Shown here: positions 16,241 through 25,574 of the stretch, one piece after another
Position numbering within the stretch: the stretch's first letter is position 1
Layout: every line of letters begins with the position of its first letter
Source of the DNA: Anaerotruncus sp. MC2020
Lineage (GTDB): Bacteria; Bacillota; Clostridia; Oscillospirales; Ruminococcaceae
Reading direction: 5' to 3'
Length of the DNA: 64,000 bases
Assembly: GCA_000701945.1 (NCBI GenBank)
Contig: KL370840.1
Coordinates: 958,709-1,022,708, forward strand
Translations under genes and position numbers: made by a program
The notes under the pieces: model-generated
Told to the model about the DNA's origin: nothing
Database searches by the model: none
What the model saw: the letters and a program-made list of their open reading frames with translations, nothing else

Positions 16241-17671
16241 TCATTCTCCGAGAACGACTGCCTGACCATTTTCTATGTGCAGGATATGTGTGCAGCAGCG
16301 CTCTATCAGCTCCATATCGTGCGTGACAATCAGCACCGTACTGCCGAGCGAGCGCAGGAGCTCCGCTGTGCGCTCCATGCTGCGGAAGTCGAGCCCGCTC
16401 GTCGGCTCATCGAACACAAGGAGCTTCTTCCCCGCGAGCATTGCCGATGCGATAGCGACGCGCTGCTTCTGTCCGCCCGAGAGCGACATGGGATGCCGCT
16501 CCTTATACTGCGATATCCCGAGCTTTCCGAGTATCTCGTCCGCCCTTGCCTCCGAGCCCTCCTCCGCACCGAGCAGCACCTCTTCCAGCACGGTTTCCGT
16601 AAAGAGCTGATGATTGACGTCCTGCATGACCATGTAAGACAGCCTCATCATGTCCTTGGAGCGCAGCCGCCTCCCGCCGAGCGTGACCGTCCCCCTGAAC
16701 CGCTTTTGCAGTCCGCACAGGCACCTCACAAACGTCGATTTTCCTGCGCCGTTATGTCCCACGACCGCCGTAACAGAGCCGACGGGCAGCTCCAGCCTGA
16801 CGATTCCGAGGGCAGCCTGCCTGCCGTAGCTGTAGCTGAATCCCTCGAGCGTGATGACCTCCCCGCCCGAAAACGGCTTTATCGCGTGCAGTCCCGCTTC
16901 GCTCCCGAGGAAATTTCTGTCCGTGTGCAGCGCGCGGAGTCCCATGCTGTTGAGCTTTTGTGTGCTGAGCGCGAAGAAGTCCGTGCCCGCAAATTCTGCC
17001 GAAACAGCGCCGTTCTCCATGAATATGACCCTGTCGCACAGTCCGTCCAGCCAGCCGAGGCGGTGCTCCGCGATGACCACAGTCCTGCCCTGTGACCTCC
17101 ACGCGGCGATGACCTCGCGGAGCTCGTCTATCGCGTCGAGGTCGAGGTTCGAGGTCGGCTCGTCGAGGACTATCAGCTCGGGTAGCATCGCTGCGACTCC
17201 CGCGCAGGTTATCTTCTGCTTTTCGCCGCCCGAGAGGTTGAAAATGCTCCGTCCGAGCAGTCCCTCTATCCTCATCTCGGAGACCGTCTTATCCATGCGC
17301 CGCCATATCTCAGCCTCGGGAAGCCCCATATTCTCGCACCCGAAGGCGAGCTCCGCTGTCGTGTCCACGCAGAAAAACTGACTGCGCGGATTCTGGAAAA
17401 CGCTGCCGACCGTCCCCGCGAGCTCCTCTATCGCCGTCTCGCGGATATCTCTGCCGAGCACCGTTACCGCGCCGCTGAGCTTGCCCTCGTAATAGTGCGG
17501 TATCAAGCCGTTTAGCAGCCTTGTGACCGTGGTCTTGCCGCAGCCCGAGCTCCCGCAGAGCAGCACGCACTCGCCGCGCTTTATTTCGAGGTCGAGGCTG
17601 TTCAGCGCCCCCTGCTCCCCGTTTGCGTATCTGAACGTGACACCCCTCAGAACCGCCGCATTTTCGCTCAT
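16241..17671 (-). CDS. ECF transporter ATPase (two fused ABC domains)
   Basis: 476 residues holding two ABC domains. The first has CGSSGCGKTT, LSGGEKQKI and LIVLDEPTSNLD; the second has VGHNGAGKST, LSGGQKQRVA and LLVFDEPTSGLD. Both sites look intact. Such fused A-A' subunits power ECF importers. ATG at 17671 overlaps the stop of the T component (ATGA). An upstream in-frame ATG at 17767 lies inside the T gene and is rejected. It is last in the operon S, AraC, ABC, ABC, T, A. The substrate is set by the S component; heme or another iron compound is the best guess. Confidence 0.9.
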   Translation of the reverse strand: MSENAAVLRGVTFRYANGEQGALNSLDLEIKRGECVLLCGSSGCGKTTVTRLLNGLIPHYYEGKLSGAVTVLGRDIRETAIEELAGTVGSVFQNPRSQFFCVDTTAELAFGCENMGLPEAEIWRRMDKTVSEMRIEGLLGRSIFNLSGGEKQKITCAGVAAMLPELIVLDEPTSNLDLDAIDELREVIAAWRSQGRTVVIAEHRLGWLDGLCDRVIFMENGAVSAEFAGTDFFALSTQKLNSMGLRALHTDRNFLGSEAGLHAIKPFSGGEVITLEGFSYSYGRQAALGIVRLELPVGSVTAVVGHNGAGKSTFVRCLCGLQKRFRGTVTLGGRRLRSKDMMRLSYMVMQDVNHQLFTETVLEEVLLGAEEGSEARADEILGKLGISQYKERHPMSLSGGQKQRVAIASAMLAGKKLLVFDEPTSGLDFRSMERTAELLRSLGSTVLIVTHDMELIERCCTHILHIENGQAVVLGE

Positions 17672-18411
17672 TTTACCACTCCTGTCAACCCGAGTATCCA
17701 CAAGATGTACACCGCCGCGCTCGCCGCTATGACTGCGATATCCTGCGCGTGAAAGCCGATTTTGCATATATTCGTGCGGCGGACGCTCGTGCCGAGTCCG
17801 CGGGTCAGAGCCGCCGCCGAGAGCTCGCTGCCGATGTTGACCGAGCAGACCATGAGCGGCACAAGGCGGTACTCGATGAGCTTGCCCGCTTTCCTGCCTC
17901 CTATGCGGATATCACGCATTTTCATCGCCGTGTTTATCGACGCGAACTCCTCCAGTACCGTCGGGAAGAAGCGGAACATGACTGACATCGGTATCGTTAT
18001 CTGCTGCGGGATGTGCATACTGTGCATCGCCGCGATGAACTCGCTGACCGTCGTCGACGAGAGCATATACGCGCCCATTATCAGCGAAGGCATGAGGCGA
18101 ACAAATACCAGACAGCTCAGCCCGACCACGCTCAGCGCCGCTCCCGAGAGATGCGGCACGAGGAGCAGCTCCGCCGACTTCAGCGCCGTGTAGAGCAGCC
18201 CGAAAACAGCTGCTTTGCTCCACTGCCGCGCGGTCGCGAGCAGGAGCATCGGCAGTACGCTAAGGGCTATGGTCGCCCACGCGACCGCCTGTATATCGCT
18301 GCCTGCGCCTCCGAGCGCGAACACGACCAGCGTTATCATGACCGCGAGCTTTGTCCGCGGGTCTAGAACGAGCCCGCGATTTTCGATGTCAGCCGTGAAA
18401 AGACCCGCCAT
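17668..18411 (-). CDS. ECF transporter transmembrane T component
   Basis: About 247 residues with five or six hydrophobic segments. LDPRTKLAVMITLVVFALGG near the N-terminus and ASINTAMKMRDIRIG, followed by LVPLMVCSVNIGSEL, are typical of the CbiQ/EcfT family; EcfT coupling helices carry Ala-Arg-Gly-like motifs, and ALTRGLG here is a match. ATG at 18411 has GGAGG 8 nt upstream and directly follows the stop of the ABC gene. The longer frame from 18489 overlaps that gene and is rejected. It should couple the fused ATPase to the S component encoded at 22854. Confidence 0.86.
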   Translation of the reverse strand: MAGLFTADIENRGLVLDPRTKLAVMITLVVFALGGAGSDIQAVAWATIALSVLPMLLLATARQWSKAAVFGLLYTALKSAELLLVPHLSGAALSVVGLSCLVFVRLMPSLIMGAYMLSSTTVSEFIAAMHSMHIPQQITIPMSVMFRFFPTVLEEFASINTAMKMRDIRIGGRKAGKLIEYRLVPLMVCSVNIGSELSAAALTRGLGTSVRRTNICKIGFHAQDIAVIAASAAVYILWILGLTGVVK

Positions 18412-18412
18412 T

Positions 18413-20146
18413 TCAGAGCCTCCACGAGGCAGCCTCGCGCCTGCTCTCGACAAATGTGCGGTAGATGCCGTCCTGCTGCATGAGCTCATCGTGAGTGCCC
18501 TGCTGTGCGATTCTGCCGCAGTCTATGACGAGGATATTGTCCGCATGACGGACAGTTTTCAGCCTGTGAGCTATCATGATTATCGTCTTTTCGCGCGTCA
18601 GAGCCTCTATCGCGTTCATCAGCTCCGCCTCGTTTTCGGGGTCGACGTTGGCGGTCGCCTCGTCGAGTACGATTATCGGCGCGTCCTTCATTATCGCGCG
18701 GGCAATGGAGATTCGCTGCTTCTCGCCGCCCGACAGGCTCGCTCCGCCCTCGCCGATGACCGTGTCATAGCCGTCGGGGAGCTGCATGATGAAGTCGTGA
18801 CAGCACGCCTTTTTCGCCGCCTCGATGACCCTCTCCATAGGAGCATCGGGCTGTCCGAAGCGGATATTATTGGCAATGGTGTCCGCAAAGAGGTAAACGC
18901 TCTGGAAAACGAAGCTGAAATTCCTCATGAGCGCGTCCATGCTGTAGTCGCGGATATCCCTGCCGTCGAGGGTAACGCGTCCCTCGTCGACGTCCCAGAA
19001 GCGCGAGAGCAGCGACGTCAGCGTGGTCTTGCCGCCGCCCGACGGTCCGACGATAGCGGTAGTCGTACGCTCGGGGATATCGAGCGTTATGCCGTCGATT
19101 ATGCGCCTGTTATCGTAGGCGAAGGAAATGCACTCGGCGCTGATATTGCAGTGCGCGGGGACGATGTCCTCGCCCGAGATGTCCATCTGCGGCGTGTCGA
19201 GAATGTCCTGCGCCTGCTTGACGCTGTTGTCGACAACTCGCAGCAGTGCCGAATACGTGCCCGCATTGTCGAGCTGCGCGTAGATGAGGTAGGAGCAGAT
19301 TATCATGATGATGCAGGTGAGAAGGTCCATGCTGCCCGAAATATGGAGCAGTACGGACGCAATGACAATGACCGTGCCAAGTGCCTTGAGCCAGAAGCTC
19401 TGCATAGTCATGAACGGTATCAGCCTGAGCTCCATTGCGGAATTTGCGTGTTCGTTCTCGTCAATGGCGGCGTTGAGCTCACGGCTGCGGCTGCCCGTGA
19501 GGCGGAAAGCTCTGACCTCCGCGATGCCCTGTATGTACTCGATGACCTTTGCCACGAGCGCGGAGTCCTTCTCAATCTTCTGCTTTGCCATGTCAGCGCT
19601 GACCCTCATCATTCCGCTGTTTATCGCGAAGAAGACAACAAGTCCGACTAGGAGTATCGCTCCTATGCGCCAGTCGAAAACGAGTATCATCACGGTAATG
19701 ACCGCCGTCGAGAGCAGTCCCGAGCTGACTATCATGACAACTCTCGTCGCCACGTTTTCGAGGTTCTGCATCGTATTCGTTGTCACGGACATTATGCGTC
19801 CGAGGCTGTTTTCGTTGTAGTAGCCCATCGGCAAGTAGCGCAGGTGCTCAGCGATGCGCATACGCTTCTCGGCGCAGGTGTTGTAGCCGCCCTCAGTCTG
19901 GAGCATTGTCGCCTTTGCCTTGAACGTTCCCGCGCCGATAATGCTGACGAGCATTATCCCGAGGCATATCAGGCACGTTTTTGAGGTGACATTCCCGTCG
20001 AGCAGAGCCTTCACCATGCACGCGATAGCGGGAATTTTCAGCGCCTCGAACATCGCCTGCAAAAAGCTCATGACAATCGAGATATAGAACTTTTTCCTGT
20101 CCGCAGGACTGCAAAACTCGAAGAATCTTTTCAGTATCTTAAACAT
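18413..20146 (-). CDS. ABC transporter, permease-ATPase fusion (IrtB/YbtQ-like)
   Basis: 577 residues: six N-terminal membrane helices and a C-terminal ATPase with GPSGGGKTT, LSGGEKQRIS, LDEATANVDPENE and IAHRLKT. The D-loop region DEATAxxDPENE is shared, from memory, with YbtPQ, IrtAB and SiaDE rather than ordinary multidrug exporters; in YbtPQ and IrtAB the exporter fold imports iron-siderophores. ATG at 20146 overlaps the stop of the partner ABC gene; a GTG at 20155 is less likely. The two probably form a heterodimer. Confidence 0.88.
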   Translation of the reverse strand: MFKILKRFFEFCSPADRKKFYISIVMSFLQAMFEALKIPAIACMVKALLDGNVTSKTCLICLGIMLVSIIGAGTFKAKATMLQTEGGYNTCAEKRMRIAEHLRYLPMGYYNENSLGRIMSVTTNTMQNLENVATRVVMIVSSGLLSTAVITVMILVFDWRIGAILLVGLVVFFAINSGMMRVSADMAKQKIEKDSALVAKVIEYIQGIAEVRAFRLTGSRSRELNAAIDENEHANSAMELRLIPFMTMQSFWLKALGTVIVIASVLLHISGSMDLLTCIIMIICSYLIYAQLDNAGTYSALLRVVDNSVKQAQDILDTPQMDISGEDIVPAHCNISAECISFAYDNRRIIDGITLDIPERTTTAIVGPSGGGKTTLTSLLSRFWDVDEGRVTLDGRDIRDYSMDALMRNFSFVFQSVYLFADTIANNIRFGQPDAPMERVIEAAKKACCHDFIMQLPDGYDTVIGEGGASLSGGEKQRISIARAIMKDAPIIVLDEATANVDPENEAELMNAIEALTREKTIIMIAHRLKTVRHADNILVIDCGRIAQQGTHDELMQQDGIYRTFVESRREAASWRL

Positions 20147-21890
20147 CGTCCTCACCGTCCTTTGCCGAGATATGAGCAGCCCACATGGAGCTGTACAAGC
20201 CGCCGTTTTTCAGCAGCTCATCGTGCGTGCCCGACTCCGCGATGCTGCCGTCGCTGACAACGTAAATGCAGTCGGCATTTTTCACGGTCGAGAGCCTGTG
20301 CGCGATGACTATGAGCGTCTTGCCCTCGACGAGCTGTGCGACACTGCGCTGTATGACCGCCTCGTTTTCGGGGTCGGTGTAGGCGGTCGCCTCGTCGAGA
20401 ATGACGATGTCCGCATTCTTGAGCATCGCGCGCGCGATAGCGATTCGCTGACGCTCGCCGCCCGAGAGGTGTCCGCCCGATGTGCCGACTACCGTATCAT
20501 AGCCCTTTTCGAGCCCCATTATGAAGTCGTGGCAGCCGCACCTACGCGCCGCCTCCTCGACCTCGGAATCTGTTGCCGACTGTCTGCCGAGGCGGATATT
20601 CTCGCGCACGGACAGGTCAAACAGGAAGTTGTCCTGCGATACGAAGGCAATGCGGTCGTTGCAGTCGTCGAGCGGGATATCCCTGATATCCGTGCCGCCG
20701 AGGGAAATACTGCCGCCGCCGCCGTCCCACAGGCTCGCGATAAGACGTGCAATCGTGGATTTGCCGCTGCCCGACGGTCCGACGAGAGCGACGAACTCGC
20801 CAGCGTGTATCGTCATGGAGACGCCGTGGAGCACCTCCTTGTCCCCGTAGCCGAAGCGGACGTCACTGAGGACGATATCCCCGCCTGTGGGAGCTTTCGT
20901 CAGCTTCTCGGGACGCTTCATCTCGGGAGCGTCGATAATGGCGCGCACCTCCGTGACGATAGTGTCCATCTGCGCGATGTCATCCGAGTAGGACATCACG
21001 CGTATCAGCGGCTCGATGAGACCTACCGTGAGAATGATGACGGTGATGAAGTCGGCATTGCTTATCGTGCCGTGCATAGCCATTATTCCGCCTATCGGCA
21101 GGACGGATATCATCGTCGCGGGCATGATGCACATCGCGAACGTCATGTAAACGTTGCACTTCCTCATCCAGTCGACGAAGCTCGCGGCGCTCTCCTTTGC
21201 GGCAGCAGCGAACTTCTCATAGCTCGACTGCGCCTTTCCGAACACCTTGAGGACCTCGATGCCGCGGATATACTCGGTCGTGACCGCATTCAGCGCCTTT
21301 GTCGCGTTGACGGTGCGCTTGTAGTTCTCCTCGTAGCCGAACATCATCAGCATATAGCAGATGAGTCCGAGCGGCAGCGTGATAAGCGCGGCAAGCCCGA
21401 GCTTCCAGCTGATGACGAATACGCATATCAGCACGATTATCGGCGCTCCGATGCCCGTCGTGAACTCGGGGAGAATGTGCGCGAGTGTGGTCTCGATACT
21501 GTCGATGCGCTCGACTATCGTGCTTTTCAGCGAGCCCGACGGCTGTGATATCACGTCACCGAGCGGCATTTTCGCCAGCTTGTCGAGCGCCTTCTTGCGT
21601 ATGACTGCGAGCGTGTGGAACGTCGCAAGGTGCGAGTTCGAGGTAGACAGCGCGTGAAAGAGCGAGTGTCCCAGCCACAGCGCGAGAATTATCCCGCAGT
21701 TGGCTATATACTGGCTCTTGTCGGTGCTGCTCTCGAGCAGCAGCTTCACTATCCTTGCGACAAAATAATACGGCGCAATGCCGCAAAGAGTGCTCAGCGC
21801 CGCAAGTACGACGCTGAGCACGAACATGACCTTCCTCTCCTCCGCCTGACCGAGCAGCCAGCCGAACGAGCCGTTTTTATCCTTTCCCAT
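20139..21890 (-). CDS. ABC transporter, permease-ATPase fusion (IrtA/YbtP-like)
   Basis: 583 residues with six membrane helices (about 20-310) and an ATPase with GPSGSGKST, LSGGERQRIA, LDEATAYTDPENE and IAHRLST. Both this protein and its partner keep the catalytic Glu, so both sites should work. It overlaps the AraC gene upstream by 14 nt and the partner ABC gene downstream by 8 nt. The combination of two such ABC genes with an ECF S-T-A set matches the siaDE-siaFGH part of the streptococcal heme operon as I recall it, pointing to heme or iron-chelate handling. Confidence 0.88.
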   Translation of the reverse strand: MGKDKNGSFGWLLGQAEERKVMFVLSVVLAALSTLCGIAPYYFVARIVKLLLESSTDKSQYIANCGIILALWLGHSLFHALSTSNSHLATFHTLAVIRKKALDKLAKMPLGDVISQPSGSLKSTIVERIDSIETTLAHILPEFTTGIGAPIIVLICVFVISWKLGLAALITLPLGLICYMLMMFGYEENYKRTVNATKALNAVTTEYIRGIEVLKVFGKAQSSYEKFAAAAKESAASFVDWMRKCNVYMTFAMCIMPATMISVLPIGGIMAMHGTISNADFITVIILTVGLIEPLIRVMSYSDDIAQMDTIVTEVRAIIDAPEMKRPEKLTKAPTGGDIVLSDVRFGYGDKEVLHGVSMTIHAGEFVALVGPSGSGKSTIARLIASLWDGGGGSISLGGTDIRDIPLDDCNDRIAFVSQDNFLFDLSVRENIRLGRQSATDSEVEEAARRCGCHDFIMGLEKGYDTVVGTSGGHLSGGERQRIAIARAMLKNADIVILDEATAYTDPENEAVIQRSVAQLVEGKTLIVIAHRLSTVKNADCIYVVSDGSIAESGTHDELLKNGGLYSSMWAAHISAKDGEDDV

Positions 21891-22857
21891 TGCAATCCCT
21901 CCTGTAATTCTGCGGGGAGGCTCCCATGATACCGCGGAACGCCGCCGAAAACTTCGATGCGTTGTCGTAGCCGAGCCGCTGAGCTATCTCCGCGACGGTC
22001 ACGCCCTCCTCCGATATCAGCATCGAAGCCGCCGCCTTCATCTTGTAGCTCTTGACGTACTGATATATCGGCGCGCCGTACACCGCCCTGAACACCTTTC
22101 TCAGCGTCGCGGGCGGCATAGCGAACCTCTCGGACAGCTCGCCCACGGTGTATGACCTGTCGAGCGAGCCCGTTATCAGCGCGTGCATCTGCTTGACCTT
22201 GTCCGTCTGCCGCGTGGGAAAATACTGCCTTTGCTCCGCGCTTTCGGAGATGTCGAGCGTCCCGAGCATGAGCAGCAGCTCCGCCGTCTTGACCTTGAAG
22301 TAATCGAGCCGCACGCTCTGCGGAGCACGGTACAGCTGCGAAAACAGCAGATTCATCGTCTCATTTGCGCGCAGTACGAACTCCCGACCGCCCGCGCAGA
22401 AGCGCTCTGCGAGAGTGCCTATGTCCACAGAGACCAACGGCATCTCGCGCCTGAGTGACTCCTCCGCCGCTCCATGCACGAAGCCGATAGTGATACCGTG
22501 ATAGTGCGAGAGCGGCAGCTCCACGCGCCCCTCGTGGTGGACGCGCCTGTCTATCCGCAGGTCGCCCGCCTCCATGTAGTAGCGCTCGCCGAGCGAGTTC
22601 TCATGCTCGATTCGTCCTTCGCGGCAGTGGTCGATACAGAGGGCGGTCGAGGCGTTCTGATACTCCGAGATACAGCTCTTCATGTGTAAGTCGTTGTACA
22701 TCAGGTACACGCCGTCGAACACGCGGTACATCGTCATGAAGCCCTCGCCGTCCTCACCGTCTATGCGGAGCACACGGCACTCGCCCTCCGCGGCTATCTC
22801 GCGGACATTTCCGCCGAAGCCCGCACTGTCGAGAGCCTCGAAGATGTCCCCGCTCAC
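21877..22857 (-). CDS. AraC-family regulator of the ECF/ABC operon
   Basis: About 326 residues. C-terminal AraC domain: YTVGELSERFAMPPATLRK and VTVAEIAQRLGYDNASKFSA, then FRGIMGASPQNYR. The N-terminal 200 residues are an unassigned cupin-like sensor. AraC regulators of siderophore operons (YbtA, PchR) share this size and position, and some bind the siderophore itself. The start is inferred as GTG at 22857, which overlaps the stop of the S component (GTGA); longer frames run into that gene. Being embedded in the operon suggests substrate-dependent autoregulation. Confidence 0.88.
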   Translation of the reverse strand: MSGDIFEALDSAGFGGNVREIAAEGECRVLRIDGEDGEGFMTMYRVFDGVYLMYNDLHMKSCISEYQNASTALCIDHCREGRIEHENSLGERYYMEAGDLRIDRRVHHEGRVELPLSHYHGITIGFVHGAAEESLRREMPLVSVDIGTLAERFCAGGREFVLRANETMNLLFSQLYRAPQSVRLDYFKVKTAELLLMLGTLDISESAEQRQYFPTRQTDKVKQMHALITGSLDRSYTVGELSERFAMPPATLRKVFRAVYGAPIYQYVKSYKMKAAASMLISEEGVTVAEIAQRLGYDNASKFSAAFRGIMGASPQNYRRDCNGKG

Positions 22858-23420
22858 GCTATGCCCGCCTTCTCGAAGTGCTTCTTCATCAGCGCCTTGC
22901 CAAGCAGACCGCCGATGATACCGCATACAAATGCGGCGATGAACGTCACGGGACACATCCACGTCGGCATGAGCTTAGTCACGGTGTCGATGTAGTCCTG
23001 ACCATAGTTCTGACGTGAAGCCCAGTATTTTTCGGCGTTGAAGAAGAGGGGCAGATAGTTCGCCGCTACCCAAAGGCTGAAAACGCCGTTTGTGATGACA
23101 GCCTTAGCCGCGCTCTTATAATTGCCGCTCCTGTAGACGAGCTCCGCAAGGAGTCCGCTGAAGAGAGATACCGCGAGCGGCGGCCAGCTCATGCCCGTGA
23201 GGAGCATCATTATGCCCATGATTATGCTCATTATCCAAATCATGCCAAACTTTTTCACCCTCGTCAGGAAGAGCATGAACGGGATACCGCCGAATATCGG
23301 CACGAGCACCGACAGAAGCGGCAGGAATATCGGTATCATTCCGAGCATTGCGATGATGAAAACTATGACGAAATATATCGCCGAAAAGATTCCGATGTTG
23401 ATAAGGTCCTTGCCTTTCAT
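22854..23420 (-). CDS. ECF transporter S component, MptD/Trep_Strep family
   Basis: 188 residues with five or six membrane helices (IFSAIYFVIVFIIAMLGMI; ILMLL-type segment MGIMMLLTGM). Size and layout match the Trep_Strep family (TIGR02185), annotated as MptD-type ECF S components. It should bind the substrate and dock with T and A at the far end of the operon. The ATG at 23420 has GGAGG at 6 nt; the ATG at 23432 lies before that ribosome site. A perfect TTAG-N6-CTAA box stands directly upstream, so the whole operon is a likely metal-repressed unit. Confidence 0.85.
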   Translation of the reverse strand: MKGKDLINIGIFSAIYFVIVFIIAMLGMIPIFLPLLSVLVPIFGGIPFMLFLTRVKKFGMIWIMSIIMGIMMLLTGMSWPPLAVSLFSGLLAELVYRSGNYKSAAKAVITNGVFSLWVAANYLPLFFNAEKYWASRQNYGQDYIDTVTKLMPTWMCPVTFIAAFVCGIIGGLLGKALMKKHFEKAGIA

Positions 23421-23434
23421 AAATACCTCCATAG

Positions 23435-23448
23435 TTAGAACAAACTAA
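23435..23448 (-). promoter_or_regulatory. TTAG-N6-CTAA operator of the ECF/ABC operon
   Basis: TTAGAACAAACTAA, extended to AGTTAG-N6-CTAACT, ends about 5 nt before the GGAGG of the S component. Same box as at 12858 and 16183. Confidence 0.7.
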
Positions 23449-23465
23449 CTTCTGTGCAATTATTT

Positions 23466-23485
23466 GGACCTTATTTCTAAGGTCC
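23466..23485 (-). repeat. Perfect inverted repeat in the ECF operon leader
   Basis: GGACCTTA and TAAGGTCC separated by 4 nt. It lies between a possible -10 (TATACT near 23491) and the operator. It could be a leader hairpin or the AraC operator; it has no T-run. Confidence 0.5.
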
Positions 23486-23589
23486 ATGTGATAGTATAGC
23501 ATAGTTAAAAAGCAATTTCCACTCCGTTTTGCTCGCTGACGCTCCGTTCTGATTTCTTTTTTGCGGCATTTTCAATGATACAAAAAAGC

Positions 23590-23609
23590 CCCCGACATCA
23601 ACGTCGGGG
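23590..23609 (-). terminator. Terminator of tig-clpP-clpX
   Basis: CCCCGAC and GTCGGGG with a 6-nt loop, followed on the minus strand by GGGCTTTTTTG. It lies 10 nt past the clpX stop. Confidence 0.92.
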
Positions 23610-23618
23610 ACTGTATGC

Positions 23619-24899
23619 TTATTCAGCTATTGTTTCAAGCGTCACTATCTTGTTGCGGCGATTTGTGAGGATAGGCTCCGCCTTGTCCGTCACACACTCC
23701 TTTGTGACTGTGACACGTGCGATACTGCCGTCAGACGGCACGAGGTACATGGTCCTCATCAGCACGCTCTCAAGTATCGAGCGGAGTCCGCGTGCGCCTG
23801 TCTTCTGCGCGATAGCCTTCTTTGCTATCTCCACGAGCGCATCGTCGTTTATCTCGAGCTCGATGTCGTCGTAGTCGAACAGCTTCTTATACTGCTTGAC
23901 GAGCGCATTCTTCGGCTCGGTGAGTATGGAAACGAGCGACTCCTCGTCGAGCTCCTCGAGCACCGTGATAACGGGCAGACGTCCCACAAATTCGGGCACC
24001 ATGCCGAACTTGATGAGGTCCTTCGGGATGACCTGCTTGAAGATGTTGGTCTTTTCGACCTTATCGGTCTTTATCTCGCCGCCGAAGCCGATAGGAGCCT
24101 TGCCGATACGCTTCTGTATCTGACGCTCGAGCCCGTCGAAGGCTCCGCCGCAGATGAAAAGGATATTCCTCGTGTCTATCTGGAGCGTCTCCTGATTCGG
24201 GTGCTTTCTGCCGCCCTGCGGAGGCACGTTGGATACAGTGCCCTCGATTATCTTCAGAAGTGCCTGCTGAACGCCCTCGCCGCTAACGTCGCGGGTAATT
24301 GAGGTGTTCTCGGACTTTCTCGCTATCTTGTCTATCTCGTCGATGTAGATGATACCGCGCTCTGCCGCCTTTATATCGTAGTCGGCAGCCTGTATAAGTC
24401 GGAGCAGCACGTTCTCGACGTCGTCGCCGACGTAGCCCGCCTCCGTGATGGTGGTGGCGTCAGCTATGGCGAACGGCACATTCAGGAGCTTAGCGAGAGT
24501 CTGCGCGAGGAAGGTCTTGCCCACGCCCGTAGGTCCGAGCAGGAGCACGTTGCTCTTCTGGAGCTCAACGCCGTCCTTGTCCTGATTGTCCTGACTCATT
24601 ATGCGCTTGTAGTGGTTATACACAGCGACCGCGAGGGATATCTTAGCCTCGTCCTGTCCGATGACATACTCGTCGAGGAAGGTCTTTATCTCGACGGGCT
24701 TGAGGAGCTTCATGGACGCAAGGTCCTTTTTGTCGCCCTTTGCCGCCTTGCGCTGAGCCTTGGATATACCCGGTCCGAAAATCATCTCGTAGCAGTACAC
24801 CACGCACTCGTCGCATATATTGGCAGAGCCTGCGGAAAACATACTCTGAACGCGGTTTTCGCCCTTTCCGCAGAAGCTGCATGACTTGAATTCAGCCAT
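23619..24899 (-). CDS. clpX: ClpX, ATPase subunit of the ClpXP protease
   Basis: 426 residues. The N-terminal zinc finger is CSFCGK plus CDECVVYC. The AAA+ core has GPTGVGKT (Walker A), IYIDEIDKI (Walker B), the IGFGGE loop that docks on ClpP, and sensor-2 GARGLRSI. It unfolds tagged or damaged proteins for ClpP. It follows clpP by 5 nt in the order tig, clpP, clpX, a common arrangement, and is followed by a strong terminator. Confidence 0.97.
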   Translation of the reverse strand: MAEFKSCSFCGKGENRVQSMFSAGSANICDECVVYCYEMIFGPGISKAQRKAAKGDKKDLASMKLLKPVEIKTFLDEYVIGQDEAKISLAVAVYNHYKRIMSQDNQDKDGVELQKSNVLLLGPTGVGKTFLAQTLAKLLNVPFAIADATTITEAGYVGDDVENVLLRLIQAADYDIKAAERGIIYIDEIDKIARKSENTSITRDVSGEGVQQALLKIIEGTVSNVPPQGGRKHPNQETLQIDTRNILFICGGAFDGLERQIQKRIGKAPIGFGGEIKTDKVEKTNIFKQVIPKDLIKFGMVPEFVGRLPVITVLEELDEESLVSILTEPKNALVKQYKKLFDYDDIELEINDDALVEIAKKAIAQKTGARGLRSILESVLMRTMYLVPSDGSIARVTVTKECVTDKAEPILTNRRNKIVTLETIAE

Positions 24900-24904
24900 T
24901 TGTC

Positions 24905-25492
24905 TTACCTCTTTTCGATGACCTTGTCGATAAGTCCGTACTCGAGTGCCTCCTGAGCAGTCATGTAGTTGTCGCGCTCGCAGGCGTCGTGTATCTCCTC
25001 AACGGTCTTGCCCGCATTTGCGGCAAGTATGGACTCGAGGCGCTCTCTTGTGCGCTCGAGGTTCTTAGCCTGTATCATGATGTCGGTCTGCTGACCGCCG
25101 AGACCACCGCCAATGAGGGGCTGGTGTATCATTATCTCGCTGTTGGGGAGGGCGATACGCTTGCCCTTTGCTCCCGACGAGAGCAGGAAAGCGCCCATTG
25201 AAGCAGCCATACCGATGCAAATGGTCGATACGTCGCACTTGATGTAGTTCATAGTGTCGTATATAGCCATACCTGCCGATACCGAGCCTCCGGGGCTGTT
25301 GATGTAGAGGGATATATCCTTTTCGGTATCCTGACTCTCAAGGAAGAGGAGCTGTGCCACTACGAGGCTCGCGGTGGTATCATTCACCTGATCCGAAAGC
25401 ATTATTATCCTGTCATTCAGCAGACGTGAGAAGATATCGTAGGATCTTTCTCCGCGGCTCGTCTGTTCGACAACATACGGTATAAAACTCAT
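24905..25492 (-). CDS. clpP: ClpP serine protease subunit
   Basis: 195 residues starting [15 protein letters not shown]. Catalytic Ser lies in [11 protein letters not shown], His in MIHQPLIGG, and Asp follows in the [13 protein letters not shown] region. The longer frame up to 25546 is upstream leader and lacks a ribosome site; AAAGGGCGATGAAATA precedes the chosen ATG. It forms the tetradecameric protease core used by ClpX encoded next. Confidence 0.97.
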   Translation of the reverse strand: MSFIPYVVEQTSRGERSYDIFSRLLNDRIIMLSDQVNDTTASLVVAQLLFLESQDTEKDISLYINSPGGSVSAGMAIYDTMNYIKCDVSTICIGMAASMGAFLLSSGAKGKRIALPNSEIMIHQPLIGGGLGGQQTDIMIQAKNLERTRERLESILAANAGKTVEEIHDACERDNYMTAQEALEYGLIDKVIEKR

Positions 25493-25574
25493 TATTTCAT
25501 CGCCCTTTCTATAAAACCGTTGTCCCACAAAATATATGCGGGACAACTTTAAACTATTCTGTTCTTATATGTGC

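Noticed and set aside
18215..19651. Plus-strand frame opposite an ABC transporter gene
   Set aside because: Shadow of the ABC protein with complete Walker and signature motifs.
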